A DNA stretch of 45,759 nt from Oscillibacter sp. (GTDB lineage Bacteria; Bacillota; Clostridia; Oscillospirales; Oscillospiraceae): positions 1 through 45,759 of the forward strand of contig JAFXQD010000098.1 in assembly GCA_017527365.1 (NCBI GenBank), read 5' to 3'. This document shows, in pieces, positions 7,153 to 15,735 of this stretch. The stretch's first letter is position 1. Each line of letters starts with the position of its first letter. The notes below the pieces were generated by a model. It was not told the origin of the DNA, searched no databases, and saw only the letters and a program-made list of their open reading frames with translations. Made by a program: the position numbers and the translations under genes.

Positions 7153-9276
7153 ATGAAAGAGCCAATCACAAAAAACCAGTGGATTCGCGGAGTCATTGCC
7201 GGAGTCTGCGCCGTCGTCATCCTGTTAGGGCTGGAAGCGATAGGCAACGGCCTGCATTCCGCAACCGCCCCCAGCGTAGACGCCAATATTGTCGGCGAGT
7301 ACCAGCCGGGAACCTATGCCGCCAGCGCGAACGGCTTCGGCGGCCCCGTGGAGGTCACGCTCACCGTCGGCGAAAACGGCGGCATTACCGACGCGGCGAT
7401 TACGGGCGCGAGCGAGACGCCCGACGTGGGCGGCGCCGCGATTCCCGATTTGTCCGCGCAGTTACTTAGCGCGCAGAGCGCCGAAATCGACGGCGTTTCC
7501 GGGGCGACCTTTACCACCAACGCCGTAAAAGAAGCCGCCGCCGCCGCGCTTGCGGAGGCGTCCGGAATCGAGCTCCTTTCCGGCCCCAAGGCCGAGGAAG
7601 GCAATCTGTTCATTCCCGGCTATTACGACGGCGTGTCCATGGGCTTCGGCGGCGACGTGACCGTGACGGTCAAGGTCTCCGAGAACTCCATTGACTTTAT
7701 CGACATCGAGGGCGACCACGAGACAGAGAACATCGGCTCTTTCGCCGTCAGTATGCTGGGCGACAGAATCCTTGCGGCGCAAACACCGAACATCGACGCG
7801 CTCACGGGCGCGACCGTCACAAGCGGCGCGATTCTCCGCGCATTGAAACAGGCGCTCACGGAAGCGGGCGCGGATTTGTCCGCCTTCCCCGACGCCAAAC
7901 AGCCCGAAATTGCCTCCGCCGACAAAGAGGAAAAGACGCTGGAAGCCGATATTGTCATTATCGGCGCGGGCGGCGCGGGCATGACTGCCGCTATCCACGC
8001 CGTGGAAGCGGGCAAGGACGTTATCCTGCTGGAGAAAATGCCCTACGCGGGCGGCAACACCACCAAGGCCACCGGAGGCATGAACGCCGCCGAGACCCAC
8101 TATCAAGCCGAGCAGAACATTGAGGACACGGTTTCGCAGTTCATCGAGGACACCATCAACGGCGGGCACGGCCTGAACAACCGCGACCTTGTCACGATTA
8201 TGGCGCAGAAGTCCGCCGAAGGCATTGAATGGCTGGATTCCATCAACGCGCCGTTGCCGAAAGTGTCCTTCTCCGGCGGCGCCACCAACGCCCGCATTCA
8301 CTCTCCGGAAGACGGCTCCGGCGTGGGCGCGTACCTTGTCACGGCGTTCCTGAAGAAAATGGACGAGCTGGGCGTCAATGTCATGTACGATACCAAGGCC
8401 ACGGAACTGATTAAGACCGACGGCGCGATTACGGGCGTCAAGGCCGAGGACAAGACGACCAAGTACGACATCAGCGCGAAAGCCGTCATTTTGACCACGG
8501 GCGGATTCGGCTGCAACGAGGACATGATTGTCAAGTACAAGCCGGAACTCAAAGGCACGGTCAAGACGGGCTCCCCCGGCGCGACGGGCGACGGCATTGT
8601 CATGGCGGAGGAAATCGGCGCGGCTCTCGTGGACATCGAGCAAATCCAGCTTCACCCGACCGTCGAACAGAGCACCAGCATGTTGATTACCGAGGGCGTG
8701 CGCGGCGACGGCGCGATTTTGGTCAACCAGTCCGGCAAGCGCTTCATCAACGAACTGCTCACCCGCGACGTGGTTTCCGCCGGGGAACTCGAACAGGAAG
8801 GGCAGTACGCCTATATCATCTTTGACCAGAAACTCCGCGACGGGCTGAAAGCCATTGAAAAATACGTCTCCATCGGAATCACGACGCAGGCGGACACCAT
8901 TGAAGAACTCGCCGAAAAGCTCAATATCGACCCCGCGACGCTGTCCGAAACGCTGAAAAACTGGAACCAGTACGTGGCGGACAAGAACGACCCCGATTTT
9001 GGGCGCGACACGGGCATGGAGGAAGATTTGAGTACGCCGCCCTATTACGCGATTAAAGTCGCCCCCGGCATTCACCACACCATGGGCGGCGTGAAGATTG
9101 ACACCGACGCCGAAGTCATCGACACCAAGAACGCCGTCATTCCGGGGCTGTTCGCGGCGGGCGAAGTGACGGGCGGCGTCCACGGCGGCAACCGTATCGG
9201 CGGCACGGCGGTCACGGACATCGTGGTATTCGGCACGATTGCCAGCGACAGCGCCGTGAAATACTGCGACAACTAA
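7153..9276 (+). CDS. Membrane-anchored FAD reductase with two FMN-binding domains (fumarate-reductase-like)
   Basis: A 707-residue reductase of the flavocytochrome c / urocanate-reductase superfamily. An uncleaved-looking hydrophobic segment at about 13-30 would anchor it outside the cell. Two FMN_bind domains follow, each with an ApbE flavinylation motif: SGAT (Thr119) and TGAT (Thr221). From about residue 265 comes the FAD domain, with IIGAGGAGMTAAIHA, EGVRGDGAIL, HTMGGVKID and GGVHGGNRIGGTA. Electrons would pass from a membrane donor through covalent FMN to FAD and then to an external acceptor. Fumarate is only one candidate; urocanate, acrylate- or cinnamate-like acceptors are equally possible. 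It is monocistronic, with its own promoter and terminator. The ATG at 7153 has GAGGAG upstream. Confidence 0.88.
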   Translation: MKEPITKNQWIRGVIAGVCAVVILLGLEAIGNGLHSATAPSVDANIVGEYQPGTYAASANGFGGPVEVTLTVGENGGITDAAITGASETPDVGGAAIPDLSAQLLSAQSAEIDGVSGATFTTNAVKEAAAAALAEASGIELLSGPKAEEGNLFIPGYYDGVSMGFGGDVTVTVKVSENSIDFIDIEGDHETENIGSFAVSMLGDRILAAQTPNIDALTGATVTSGAILRALKQALTEAGADLSAFPDAKQPEIASADKEEKTLEADIVIIGAGGAGMTAAIHAVEAGKDVILLEKMPYAGGNTTKATGGMNAAETHYQAEQNIEDTVSQFIEDTINGGHGLNNRDLVTIMAQKSAEGIEWLDSINAPLPKVSFSGGATNARIHSPEDGSGVGAYLVTAFLKKMDELGVNVMYDTKATELIKTDGAITGVKAEDKTTKYDISAKAVILTTGGFGCNEDMIVKYKPELKGTVKTGSPGATGDGIVMAEEIGAALVDIEQIQLHPTVEQSTSMLITEGVRGDGAILVNQSGKRFINELLTRDVVSAGELEQEGQYAYIIFDQKLRDGLKAIEKYVSIGITTQADTIEELAEKLNIDPATLSETLKNWNQYVADKNDPDFGRDTGMEEDLSTPPYYAIKVAPGIHHTMGGVKIDTDAEVIDTKNAVIPGLFAAGEVTGGVHGGNRIGGTAVTDIVVFGTIASDSAVKYCDN

Positions 9277-9297
9277 GCCATTCGACAACCATGAAGC

Positions 9298-9329
9298 ACG
9301 GCGCGGCTCCGGTAGAGCCGCGCCGTTTT
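9298..9329 (+). terminator. Rho-independent terminator
   Basis: A 12-bp perfect stem ACGGCGCGGCTC/GAGCCGCGCCGT closes a 5-nt loop and is followed by TTT. It ends only about 20 nt before the next gene's ATG, so that gene needs read-through or a promoter inside this short gap. Confidence 0.8.
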
Positions 9330-9348
9330 GGAAACGAAAGGAGCGACT

Positions 9349-10029
9349 ATGTACCGATACGTCCTGTTTGATTTGGACGGCACCCTGACGGATTCCAAAG
9401 AGGGCATTTTAAAGAGCCTTGTTTACGCCTTTGAGAAGCTGGGCGACCCCGTTCCGGACAACGACACCCTGTTAAAGTTCATCGGCCCGCCTATGGAAGT
9501 CTCGTTTCCGCTTTACTGCGGCTACGACAAAAAGCGCACCCGGCTTGCGGTGGACGCGTTCCGCGAACGCTACGCGCCAATCGGCGTGTACGAGAACGCC
9601 CCGGCGGAGGGCGTCGCGGAGATGTTCCGCCGCCTGACGGAAGAGGGCGTCGTATTGGCGGTTGCGTCGTCGAAGCCGCAGGGGATGTGCGAGCAGGTCT
9701 GCGGGCGTTTCGGCTTTGCGCCCTATCTGCGGGTTATCGTGGGCAGTTCGCTGACGGAGGACTGGGACAAAGCCCGCGTTATCCGCGAAACCATGTCGCG
9801 CCTTGGAATCGGCGACGCGGAGAAGCCGTTCACGGTCATGGTCGGCGACAGGAAATACGACGTGGAAGGCGCGAAACAGTGCGGCTTGGACTGTATCGGC
9901 GCGGAGTTTTTCGGCTACGCGGAACCGGGGGAGTTGGAAGCCGCCGGAGCGGTTCGCGTCGTGCGGAGCGTACCGGAACTGGAGGCCGCGATTTTGCAGG
10001 GAAAGCCCAAAACCGGAGGGAAAGCATGA
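9349..10029 (+). CDS. HAD-family phosphatase, phosphoglycolate-phosphatase-like
   Basis: A cytoplasmic HAD-superfamily phosphomonoesterase, 226 residues, with a C1 cap. Motif I is FDLDGTLTDS (nucleophile Asp in the first ten residues), motif II is ASSKP near 105-109, and motif IV is VGDRKYDVEGA near 160-170. The layout fits the PGP/Gph branch, but substrate cannot be deduced. The ATG at 9349 has AAAGGAG at a good distance. Its stop overlaps the start of the cyclo-ligase gene (ATGA), so the pair is co-translated; a link to folate or one-carbon metabolism is only suggested by that pairing. Confidence 0.88.
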   Translation: MYRYVLFDLDGTLTDSKEGILKSLVYAFEKLGDPVPDNDTLLKFIGPPMEVSFPLYCGYDKKRTRLAVDAFRERYAPIGVYENAPAEGVAEMFRRLTEEGVVLAVASSKPQGMCEQVCGRFGFAPYLRVIVGSSLTEDWDKARVIRETMSRLGIGDAEKPFTVMVGDRKYDVEGAKQCGLDCIGAEFFGYAEPGELEAAGAVRVVRSVPELEAAILQGKPKTGGKA

Positions 10030-10625
10030 CAATCGCGGAAGAAAAACGCGCCCTTAGGAAAAAGCTAAGGGCGATGGAAAAATCGCTTTCCCCCGATTAC
10101 CGGGAGCGTTCCGAACGCGCCGTTGTCGCGGCGCTGTCGTCCATGGAGGCGTACCGGAACGCGGAAAGCGTGTGTTGTTTTGTAGGGACGGGCGCGGAAA
10201 TCGACACGCGCCCGTTTCTGCAAGACGCGCTGTCAAGCGGAAAGCGGCTCTGCGTCCCGCTCTGTGCCGGACGCGGCGTCATGCAAATGCGGCGCGTCCG
10301 CTCTCTCGACGACCTGTCCCCCGGCGCGGCGGGCATTCCGGAGCCGCCGCCGGACGCCGAAACCGCGCCGCCGTCCGCGATTGATTTTCTTGTCGTTCCT
10401 TGTTTGGCTTGCGATCGTCGCGGGAACCGCTTAGGGCGCGGCGGCGGCTATTACGACCGCTTCCTGCCGGAATACGGCGGCGCGGCGGTTCTGATTTGCC
10501 GCGAGGCGCTGTTACAGGATTCCGTTCCCACGGAAACGTTTGATTTGCGCGTCCCGCTGGTTCTGTCGGAGCGCGGATTCTACCGCGACGGACGCTTGAC
10601 GACTTGGGCCTTGTTTGAAAAATAG
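10026..10625 (+). CDS. 5-formyltetrahydrofolate cyclo-ligase
   Basis: The enzyme uses ATP to convert 5-formyl-THF to 5,10-methenyl-THF, returning stored or inhibitory folate to the one-carbon pool. The N terminus EEKRALRKKLRAMEKSL, the GxxxIPEP-like stretch (AAGIPEPPPD), the VPCLACDRRGNRLGRGGGYYDRF motif in two parts, and a C-terminal D-x-P segment are all present. At 199 residues the length is normal. The gene starts inside the HAD stop codon. It fits with fhs further along the window, also a folate enzyme. Confidence 0.92.
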   Translation: MTIAEEKRALRKKLRAMEKSLSPDYRERSERAVVAALSSMEAYRNAESVCCFVGTGAEIDTRPFLQDALSSGKRLCVPLCAGRGVMQMRRVRSLDDLSPGAAGIPEPPPDAETAPPSAIDFLVVPCLACDRRGNRLGRGGGYYDRFLPEYGGAAVLICREALLQDSVPTETFDLRVPLVLSERGFYRDGRLTTWALFEK

Positions 10626-10635
10626 GGCAGATTTG

Positions 10636-10752
10636 TCAAAATAACCAAATCATGACAGCCGCCATATACGCGAAGGCGAGGAAAGACTTGCCGAGTTTAT
10701 CATATCTTACGGCAACGCCGACGCAAGGATTTTTCTCTTTTAAAAGCCTGAA
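10636..10752 (-). pseudogene. C-terminal fragment of an IS5-family transposase
   Basis: The minus strand encodes FRLLKEKNP, then VAVRYDKLGKSFLAFAYMAA, then VMIWLF and a TGA at 10636-10638. This matches the conserved C-terminal tail of IS5/IS427-type transposases, which reads as an I/V-A-T-R-Y-D-K motif followed by a hydrophobic helix. There is no start codon and the rest of the gene is missing, so it is a scar. It fills the gap between the cyclo-ligase and symporter genes, and its truncated edge abuts the symporter's -10 element. Confidence 0.65.
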
Positions 10753-10757
10753 TTTTG

Positions 10758-10766
10758 TGCTATACT
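10758..10766 (+). promoter_or_regulatory. Extended -10 promoter for the symporter operon
   Basis: TGCTATACT is an extended -10 (TGn-TATACT), about 45 bp before the symporter ATG. A good -35 was not seen, as expected for some extended -10 promoters. Confidence 0.45.
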
Positions 10767-10809
10767 AAAAAAATCGCAACAGACATTTATTATCAAGGAG
10801 GCGGCGCGA

Positions 10810-12240
10810 ATGGTTTCTGATTTTCTTACAAACGTTTCCGATTTTATGTGGGGAACGTGGATGACCGTGCTTCTCCTCGGCATGGGAATCAGCCTCTCCG
10901 CCCTGTTCGGCTTCCGCTACAATTTCCGCAACGTCCGCTTCCATTTCCGCAACACGTTCGGGAAGATGTTCCAGAGCGGGACGGGCGCCGGGACGGTTTC
11001 CGGATTCGCGGCGGCCTGCACGGCAATGGCGAATACGATTGGCGTGGGGAATATCGGGGGCGTGGCGTCGGCTGTCGTGGCGGGCGGCCCCGGCGCGGTG
11101 TTCTGGATGTGGGTCTCCGGCCTGTTCGGGATGTCCGCGAAAGCCTGCGAAATCATCCTCGGACAGCGTTTCCGCGTCAAATACAGCGAATCCATGGACG
11201 AGTACATGTGCGACCGCTCCTTTGTGATGAAAAACGCGCTGGGCTGGAAAAAGGGCGCGTTGGTTCTGGCGGCGGCGTGTTTCCTGCTGGGGCCTTGGAC
11301 TTGTTGCGTGCAGACGGAATCCGTCACAAGCTCCCTGCTGGAAGGCTTCGGCGTCCGTCCGATTGTCTCCGTAGCCGCGTTGGGGCTGACCTGCTTCCTG
11401 ACGATTTTCGGCGGGCTGAAACGCATCGCCTCCGTCATGGAAAAAGTGATACCCGTCATGGCGGCGCTGTACATCCTCGGCGGGCTTGGAATCCTGCTGA
11501 CGCATATTACGGCCGTCCCCGGCGCAATCGCGCTGATAGCCAAGAGCGCGTTCACGCCGACGGCGGCGGTAGGCGGCTTCGCCGGGGCGACCGTGCGCGA
11601 CGCGATACGCTACGGCGTGGCGCGGGGGCTGTACTCCAACGACGCCGGGACGGGCTACGGCATTATCGCCCACGCCTCCGCCAAAACCGACCACCCGGTA
11701 AGGCAGTCGTCGTGGGGCTGGGGCGAGGTCTTTCTGGACACCATCGTGATTTGTTCCGTGACCGCGCTGTCCCTCATTTTGACTAACGTTTACATTGACT
11801 ATCCCGGCGTGGACTCGGCGCGCTTGACGACCGTCGCCTATAAAACCGCCTACGGCGCGTTCGGCGGCTGGTTTATTTCCGCCGCTATCGCCGTGTTCGC
11901 GTGGACGACCATTATCGGGATGTATTACAGTTGCGAAAAGTCCGTCAACTACGCCTTCGGCGACAGCCCCGCGAATAAAATTGCGACACGCGTTTACATG
12001 GTCTACTATATGCTTCCCTGCGTCCTGTTCTATAACATCGAGGCGGCGTCGCTGTGGGCTATGACCGACATTCTTTCGGCGGTTTACATCCTCATTACGG
12101 CGCTGTTCATCGTGACGCAACGCAGGGAAATTTTCCGGCTGTTCCATGACTTCTGGGAACGCTATCTCCCTGCGCTGGAACGCGGCGAACATCCGGAACC
12201 CGTCTCGTATGGGACGATTGACGAAAAAGCGGAGCGCTGA
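10810..12240 (+). CDS. Sodium:amino-acid symporter (AGCS family)
   Basis: A 476-residue inner-membrane carrier of the alanine/glycine:cation symporter family, taking up small neutral amino acids with Na+. Family signatures include SGTGAGTVSGFAAACTA with the adjoining TIGVGNIGGVA, then GLYSNDAGTGYGIIAHASA and the FAWTTIIGMYYSCEKS stretch. About ten hydrophobic segments can be followed. A GGAGGCGGCGCG site precedes the ATG. It lies 14 nt upstream of a homocysteine methyltransferase, which suggests a methionine-related or S-methylmethionine-related substrate; that is inference from context, since the family is best known for alanine and glycine. Confidence 0.92.
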   Translation: MVSDFLTNVSDFMWGTWMTVLLLGMGISLSALFGFRYNFRNVRFHFRNTFGKMFQSGTGAGTVSGFAAACTAMANTIGVGNIGGVASAVVAGGPGAVFWMWVSGLFGMSAKACEIILGQRFRVKYSESMDEYMCDRSFVMKNALGWKKGALVLAAACFLLGPWTCCVQTESVTSSLLEGFGVRPIVSVAALGLTCFLTIFGGLKRIASVMEKVIPVMAALYILGGLGILLTHITAVPGAIALIAKSAFTPTAAVGGFAGATVRDAIRYGVARGLYSNDAGTGYGIIAHASAKTDHPVRQSSWGWGEVFLDTIVICSVTALSLILTNVYIDYPGVDSARLTTVAYKTAYGAFGGWFISAAIAVFAWTTIIGMYYSCEKSVNYAFGDSPANKIATRVYMVYYMLPCVLFYNIEAASLWAMTDILSAVYILITALFIVTQRREIFRLFHDFWERYLPALERGEHPEPVSYGTIDEKAER

Positions 12241-12254
12241 CGGGAGGGAATGCT

Positions 12255-13205
12255 ATGGACAGATTACAGGAAGCGTTGCAAGAATGCGGGCGGCTCGTGA
12301 TTGACGGCTCCATGTCCGCGGCGCTGGAACATCTGGGCTGTAAACTGAACGACAAACTCTGGACGGCCCGCGTACTGGCGGAACATCCGGAGATGGTGAA
12401 GGAAGTCCACTTGCAGTATCTCCGGGCGGGCGCGGACTGCCACATCACTTGCAGTTATCAGGCCACCGTTCCGGGACTGCTGGAAAGCGGCTTTTCGCAA
12501 CCGGAGGCGGAAGAAATCATACGGCGTTCCGTGCGGGCGTTCTACGAGGCGCGGGAACAGTGGCTTGAACGGGAGGGCGGCAAGGATTCCGGGCGCGTCC
12601 GTCCTATCTGCCTTGCGGGAATCGGGCCTTACGGGGCTTATCTCGCGGACGGATCGGAGTTCGTCGGCGGCTACGGCGTCGATGACAAGACGCTGAGGAC
12701 GTTCCACGAAAGCCGCGTCCGGTTGCTCTTGGAGGAAAAGCCCGATTACCTGCTTTTTGAGACCATGCCGTGTTTCCGGGAAGTCCTGATAGCGGCGGAA
12801 CTCGCGGAAGAGGCGGAAGCCGATTACTGGGTGAGCTTTTCCTGCCTTGACGGGAAGCGTATCTGCGAGGGCGACGAAATCCGGACGTGCGCGGAGGCGC
12901 TTTCCAAAGGTCATCCGCATTTGAAAGCGATTGGCGTCAACTGCGTCAAGCCGCGCTTTGTCGAAAGCCTTATCCGCGAATTGAGAGCGGGCTGTGATTT
13001 GCCGATAGTCGCCTATCCGAACAGCGGGGAGACGTGGAACCCGGTCAAGAAAATCTGGTACGGCGGCGCGGAGAACGTTTCGTTCAAGGAATACGCCCTG
13101 CGTTACTACGCGGCGGGCGCGGCGGCGGTCGGCGGCTGCTGTACGACGGCAGATTCTCATATCCGGCAGGTCGCGGAAGCAAGGCGGGAATTTTTGGCGG
13201 TCTAA
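12255..13205 (+). CDS. mmuM: Homocysteine S-methyltransferase
   Basis: The enzyme moves a methyl group from S-methylmethionine (or S-adenosylmethionine) to homocysteine, making methionine. The Zn site typical of the family is visible as GVNC (about residue 230) and GGCCTT near residue 296. DGSMSAALEHLG at the N terminus and ETMPCFREV in the middle also match. The 316 residues equal the MmuM type without a cobalamin domain. It follows the AGCS symporter closely and ends at a strong terminator, forming a two-gene uptake-and-use operon. Methyl-donor identity is not readable from the sequence. Confidence 0.9.
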   Translation: MDRLQEALQECGRLVIDGSMSAALEHLGCKLNDKLWTARVLAEHPEMVKEVHLQYLRAGADCHITCSYQATVPGLLESGFSQPEAEEIIRRSVRAFYEAREQWLEREGGKDSGRVRPICLAGIGPYGAYLADGSEFVGGYGVDDKTLRTFHESRVRLLLEEKPDYLLFETMPCFREVLIAAELAEEAEADYWVSFSCLDGKRICEGDEIRTCAEALSKGHPHLKAIGVNCVKPRFVESLIRELRAGCDLPIVAYPNSGETWNPVKKIWYGGAENVSFKEYALRYYAAGAAAVGGCCTTADSHIRQVAEARREFLAV

Positions 13206-13214
13206 TATGAAAAA

Positions 13215-13242
13215 GGGCTGTCTCACTATTTTGAGACAGCCC
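13215..13242. terminator. Bidirectional terminator between convergent genes
   Basis: An 11-bp perfect stem GGGCTGTCTCA/TGAGACAGCCC closes a 6-nt loop. On the minus strand it is followed directly by TTTTT; on the plus strand a T-run follows after a few bases. It separates mmuM from the convergent deacetylase gene. Confidence 0.85.
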
Positions 13243-13249
13243 CCCGACG

Positions 13250-15025
13250 TTATTTTTTTAACGCGCTCAACGCGCTCACCATTACGGCGACTTGTCCGCG
13301 CAAGGCGGCTTCTTCCGGGGCAATCCGGTTTCCGCCGACCGTCCGCAACAGCCCGTTTTGCACGCACCACGCCATAGGCTCCGCCGCGTAATCGGCGACT
13401 TTCGCCGCGTCCGCGTAGGCGGTCAGAGTTCCGCCGCCCTTGCCTTTGAGCTTCGCCCAGTCCGCGTAACGCTTCACGATGGCCGCCGCCTGCTGGCGCG
13501 TCAGGGTGTCGCTCGGCGCGAACAGCTTATCCGTCTTTCCGGAAATAATTTTCTTATCCGCCGCCCACGCGACCGCCGCCGAATACCATTGGCCTGTCGG
13601 CACGTCGTCATAGGCGGGCTTTTTCGTCACGCGGGGGCTTCCCGCCATGCGGTACAGGATAGTCACGAGCGCGGCGCGTGTCGTGGGGATTTCGGGCGCG
13701 AACTTGTACGCGTCCACGCCGTTCATGAGCCCCTTAGACACCGCGTCGTCCACGCCCTTTTCGTACCACGCGCCGTATGGAACGTCGGTAAAAAACGCGC
13801 CGTTGGACATCTTGACGACGTTCAAAATATCGCTCGCCGCCCGCCCTTCCGCGACGGCGACGGCGCGGGTCTGTTCTCCCGCCGCAAAGGGGGCGCCGTA
13901 CTCCTTGCCGCCCTCGGCGGGGTCGCTCCCGTCGGTGGTGTACATAATTTTCGCGCCCTCGGTGTCGCAAGCCAGCGTCAGGCGGTTGTGGGACGCTTCC
14001 GCGATACGCGGCGCAGCCGTGCCGGGGCGGACTTCCTTTTCGGTCAGCGGCGTGCGCGTGGCGAAACGGTCAAACCCGGCGGCGCGGATATACGTCGTTT
14101 GGGAAACCGCGAAAGGCTCCGTATACTTGGGGCTTGCCAGCGTGGGAAGGCTCCCGTCCGTGGTGTAGTGGATGCTCTCCACGCCGTTTTCGGTCGTGTC
14201 CATGTAAACCGTGGTCTCGCCCGTGGACGGGCTCGTCCGCGCCTCCACAATCGGCGCGGCGTAGGCGGGCTTCGTGACGGCTTCCTCTCCGCCGGGCGCC
14301 CCGGTGTACGTCACGCCGTTTTGCAGGTACACGCCCCGGCGGCGGAACAGCTCCGAAACGGTCACGAACTCATAGCCCTGTTCGCGCAGGGAATCTATCG
14401 CCCGCAGTCCGGCGGCAATGCTCGTGGGGTAGAGGTCGTGCAAAAGAATCACGCCGCCGTCGTGGGCTTTCTGCATAATGCGGTTGTAGACTATCTCCTC
14501 GTTGCGGTCGCGCCAGTCGAGCGGGTCAATGCTCCAGATAATGATGGGGTGGGCGACGTTGGCGCGAATGCGCTCCGAGTTGGAGCCGCCCGGAATCCGC
14601 ACGACTTCCAGATACTCGCCGCCCACGGCGTCGTACAAGTACGGCTCCACGTTGGCGATTTGCTCCCGCACCTGTTCGGCGGACAGCTTGGTAAAGTTGG
14701 GGTGGGAATTGGAGTGGTTGGCAAGCTGACAGCCCAGCGCGGCCATGCGCGGCAACAGGTCGGAGTGGTTCGCCGTGCCGTGGCTGCCGTTGTGGGCGCA
14801 CATGAAGAACGTCGCCACGGCGCCGCGCTTTTCCAAGCCGTCCAACAGCGTCGGGGTGTTGTTCGAGGGTCCGTCGTCAAAGGTAATGGCGATGAGCTTC
14901 TTAGCGTTGGCGGCGCGGGCGGCGGGCGCCGGGAGCGCCGCAAGCGCCGTAAGGACGAGCAGGAACAGCGCAACCGTCCGGCGCAACGGGAAGCGCGCCC
15001 GTTTTTTCACAAGCGTTTCTTGCAT
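13250..15025 (-). CDS. Secreted polysaccharide deacetylase with SLH domains
   Basis: A 591-residue cell-surface enzyme. A signal peptide (about 1-38, basic then hydrophobic, ending PAARAA) leads into a NodB/CE4 deacetylase domain at about 42-235, with TFDDG, the metal-binding HSNSHP pair, RIPGGSN and LLHD. The middle (about 260-405) carries two chitobiase-C-terminal-like segments marked YTTDGS. Three SLH repeats follow from about 415 to the end, marked by FTDVPYGAWY, YDDVPTGQWY and the final ALRGQVAVMV helix. It probably trims N-acetyl groups from peptidoglycan or a wall polymer while attached to the secondary cell-wall polymer. It has its own promoter and an AGGAGGG ribosome site. Confidence 0.93.
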   Translation of the reverse strand: MQETLVKKRARFPLRRTVALFLLVLTALAALPAPAARAANAKKLIAITFDDGPSNNTPTLLDGLEKRGAVATFFMCAHNGSHGTANHSDLLPRMAALGCQLANHSNSHPNFTKLSAEQVREQIANVEPYLYDAVGGEYLEVVRIPGGSNSERIRANVAHPIIIWSIDPLDWRDRNEEIVYNRIMQKAHDGGVILLHDLYPTSIAAGLRAIDSLREQGYEFVTVSELFRRRGVYLQNGVTYTGAPGGEEAVTKPAYAAPIVEARTSPSTGETTVYMDTTENGVESIHYTTDGSLPTLASPKYTEPFAVSQTTYIRAAGFDRFATRTPLTEKEVRPGTAAPRIAEASHNRLTLACDTEGAKIMYTTDGSDPAEGGKEYGAPFAAGEQTRAVAVAEGRAASDILNVVKMSNGAFFTDVPYGAWYEKGVDDAVSKGLMNGVDAYKFAPEIPTTRAALVTILYRMAGSPRVTKKPAYDDVPTGQWYSAAVAWAADKKIISGKTDKLFAPSDTLTRQQAAAIVKRYADWAKLKGKGGGTLTAYADAAKVADYAAEPMAWCVQNGLLRTVGGNRIAPEEAALRGQVAVMVSALSALKK

Positions 15026-15065
15026 ATGGGGTAATCCCTCCTATAAGTATCTCTTACTGGACACC

Positions 15066-15094
15066 AGTTTAGCACAGCGCGGGAAAAAGTCAAT
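15066..15094 (-). promoter_or_regulatory. Sigma-A-type promoter for the SLH deacetylase
   Basis: On the minus strand TTGACT (15094-15089) and TAAACT (15071-15066) are 17 bp apart, with a TGn extension before the -10 hexamer. Confidence 0.55.
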
Positions 15095-15179
15095 GGCAAA
15101 ATCATAAGAAACGGTCGTTTCCATGCCCGCGCCCGACAGCCCGTTTCACAAAAAAACGGGCGAATTTGCGCAAACGCGG

Positions 15180-15209
15180 TTGACGAAACCGCCCGGAATG
15201 GCTTATAAT
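15180..15209 (+). promoter_or_regulatory. Sigma-A-type promoter for nrdR
   Basis: TTGACG at 15180-15185 and a perfect TATAAT at 15204-15209 are 18 bp apart. The start of nrdR is about 69 bp downstream. NrdR boxes were not identified. Confidence 0.65.
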
Positions 15210-15277
15210 GGCGGCGGAAAACAGGAAATTCCGCGCCGTTTGAGGCGCGTAAGCGCATACAGAAAAGGAGCCGCCGT

Positions 15278-15733
15278 ATGAAATGCCCGTTTTGCAAGTA
15301 TCCGGAAAGCAAGGTTGTAGATTCCCGCCCGTCCGACGAGGGCGCCAGCATTCGCCGCCGACGCGAATGCCTTTCCTGCGCCCGGCGCTTTACGACTTAC
15401 GAAACCGTGGAGTTTGCGCCCGTCGTCGTGGTCAAGAAGGACGGGCGGCGGCAGAGTTTCGACCGGCAAAAGCTGTTGCGCGGGATGTTCCGCGCCTGCG
15501 AGAAACGCCCCGTCCCGCCGGAGGCGCCGGAGGAAATCTCCCGCCGTATCGAACAGGATATTCAAAACTCCATGCGGCGGGAAATCCCCTCTCAGGAAAT
15601 CGGCGAAATCGTCATGCGCTACCTGCGCAATCTGGATGAAGTCGCCTACGTGCGCTTCGCGTCGGTCTACCGCGAGTTTCAGGACATCAACTCTTTTATG
15701 TCCGAGCTAAACAAGCTCATGGAAGAGCGGTAA
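15278..15733 (+). CDS. nrdR: Transcriptional repressor NrdR
   Basis: NrdR senses (d)ATP through an ATP-cone and represses ribonucleotide reductase genes. The zinc ribbon is complete (CPFC at 3-6 and CLSC near 31-34) with the conserved [16 protein letters not shown] linker. The ATP-cone spans about residues 47-140, starting [21 protein letters not shown] in two overlapping halves. At 151 residues it is typical. An AAAGGAG site precedes the ATG. It is convergent, by only 2 nt, with the unknown gene at 15736-16308. No nrd genes lie in the window. Confidence 0.96.
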   Translation: MKCPFCKYPESKVVDSRPSDEGASIRRRRECLSCARRFTTYETVEFAPVVVVKKDGRRQSFDRQKLLRGMFRACEKRPVPPEAPEEISRRIEQDIQNSMRREIPSQEIGEIVMRYLRNLDEVAYVRFASVYREFQDINSFMSELNKLMEER

Positions 15734-15735
15734 GG

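Noticed and set aside
7462..9288. 608-codon open frame opposite the flavin reductase
   Set aside because: Antisense shadow; the plus strand has FMN and FAD motifs and a matching promoter and terminator.
13292..15034. 580-codon open frame opposite the SLH deacetylase
   Set aside because: Arg/Gly-rich antisense frame produced by GC-rich codon bias; the opposite strand encodes clear NodB and SLH domains.
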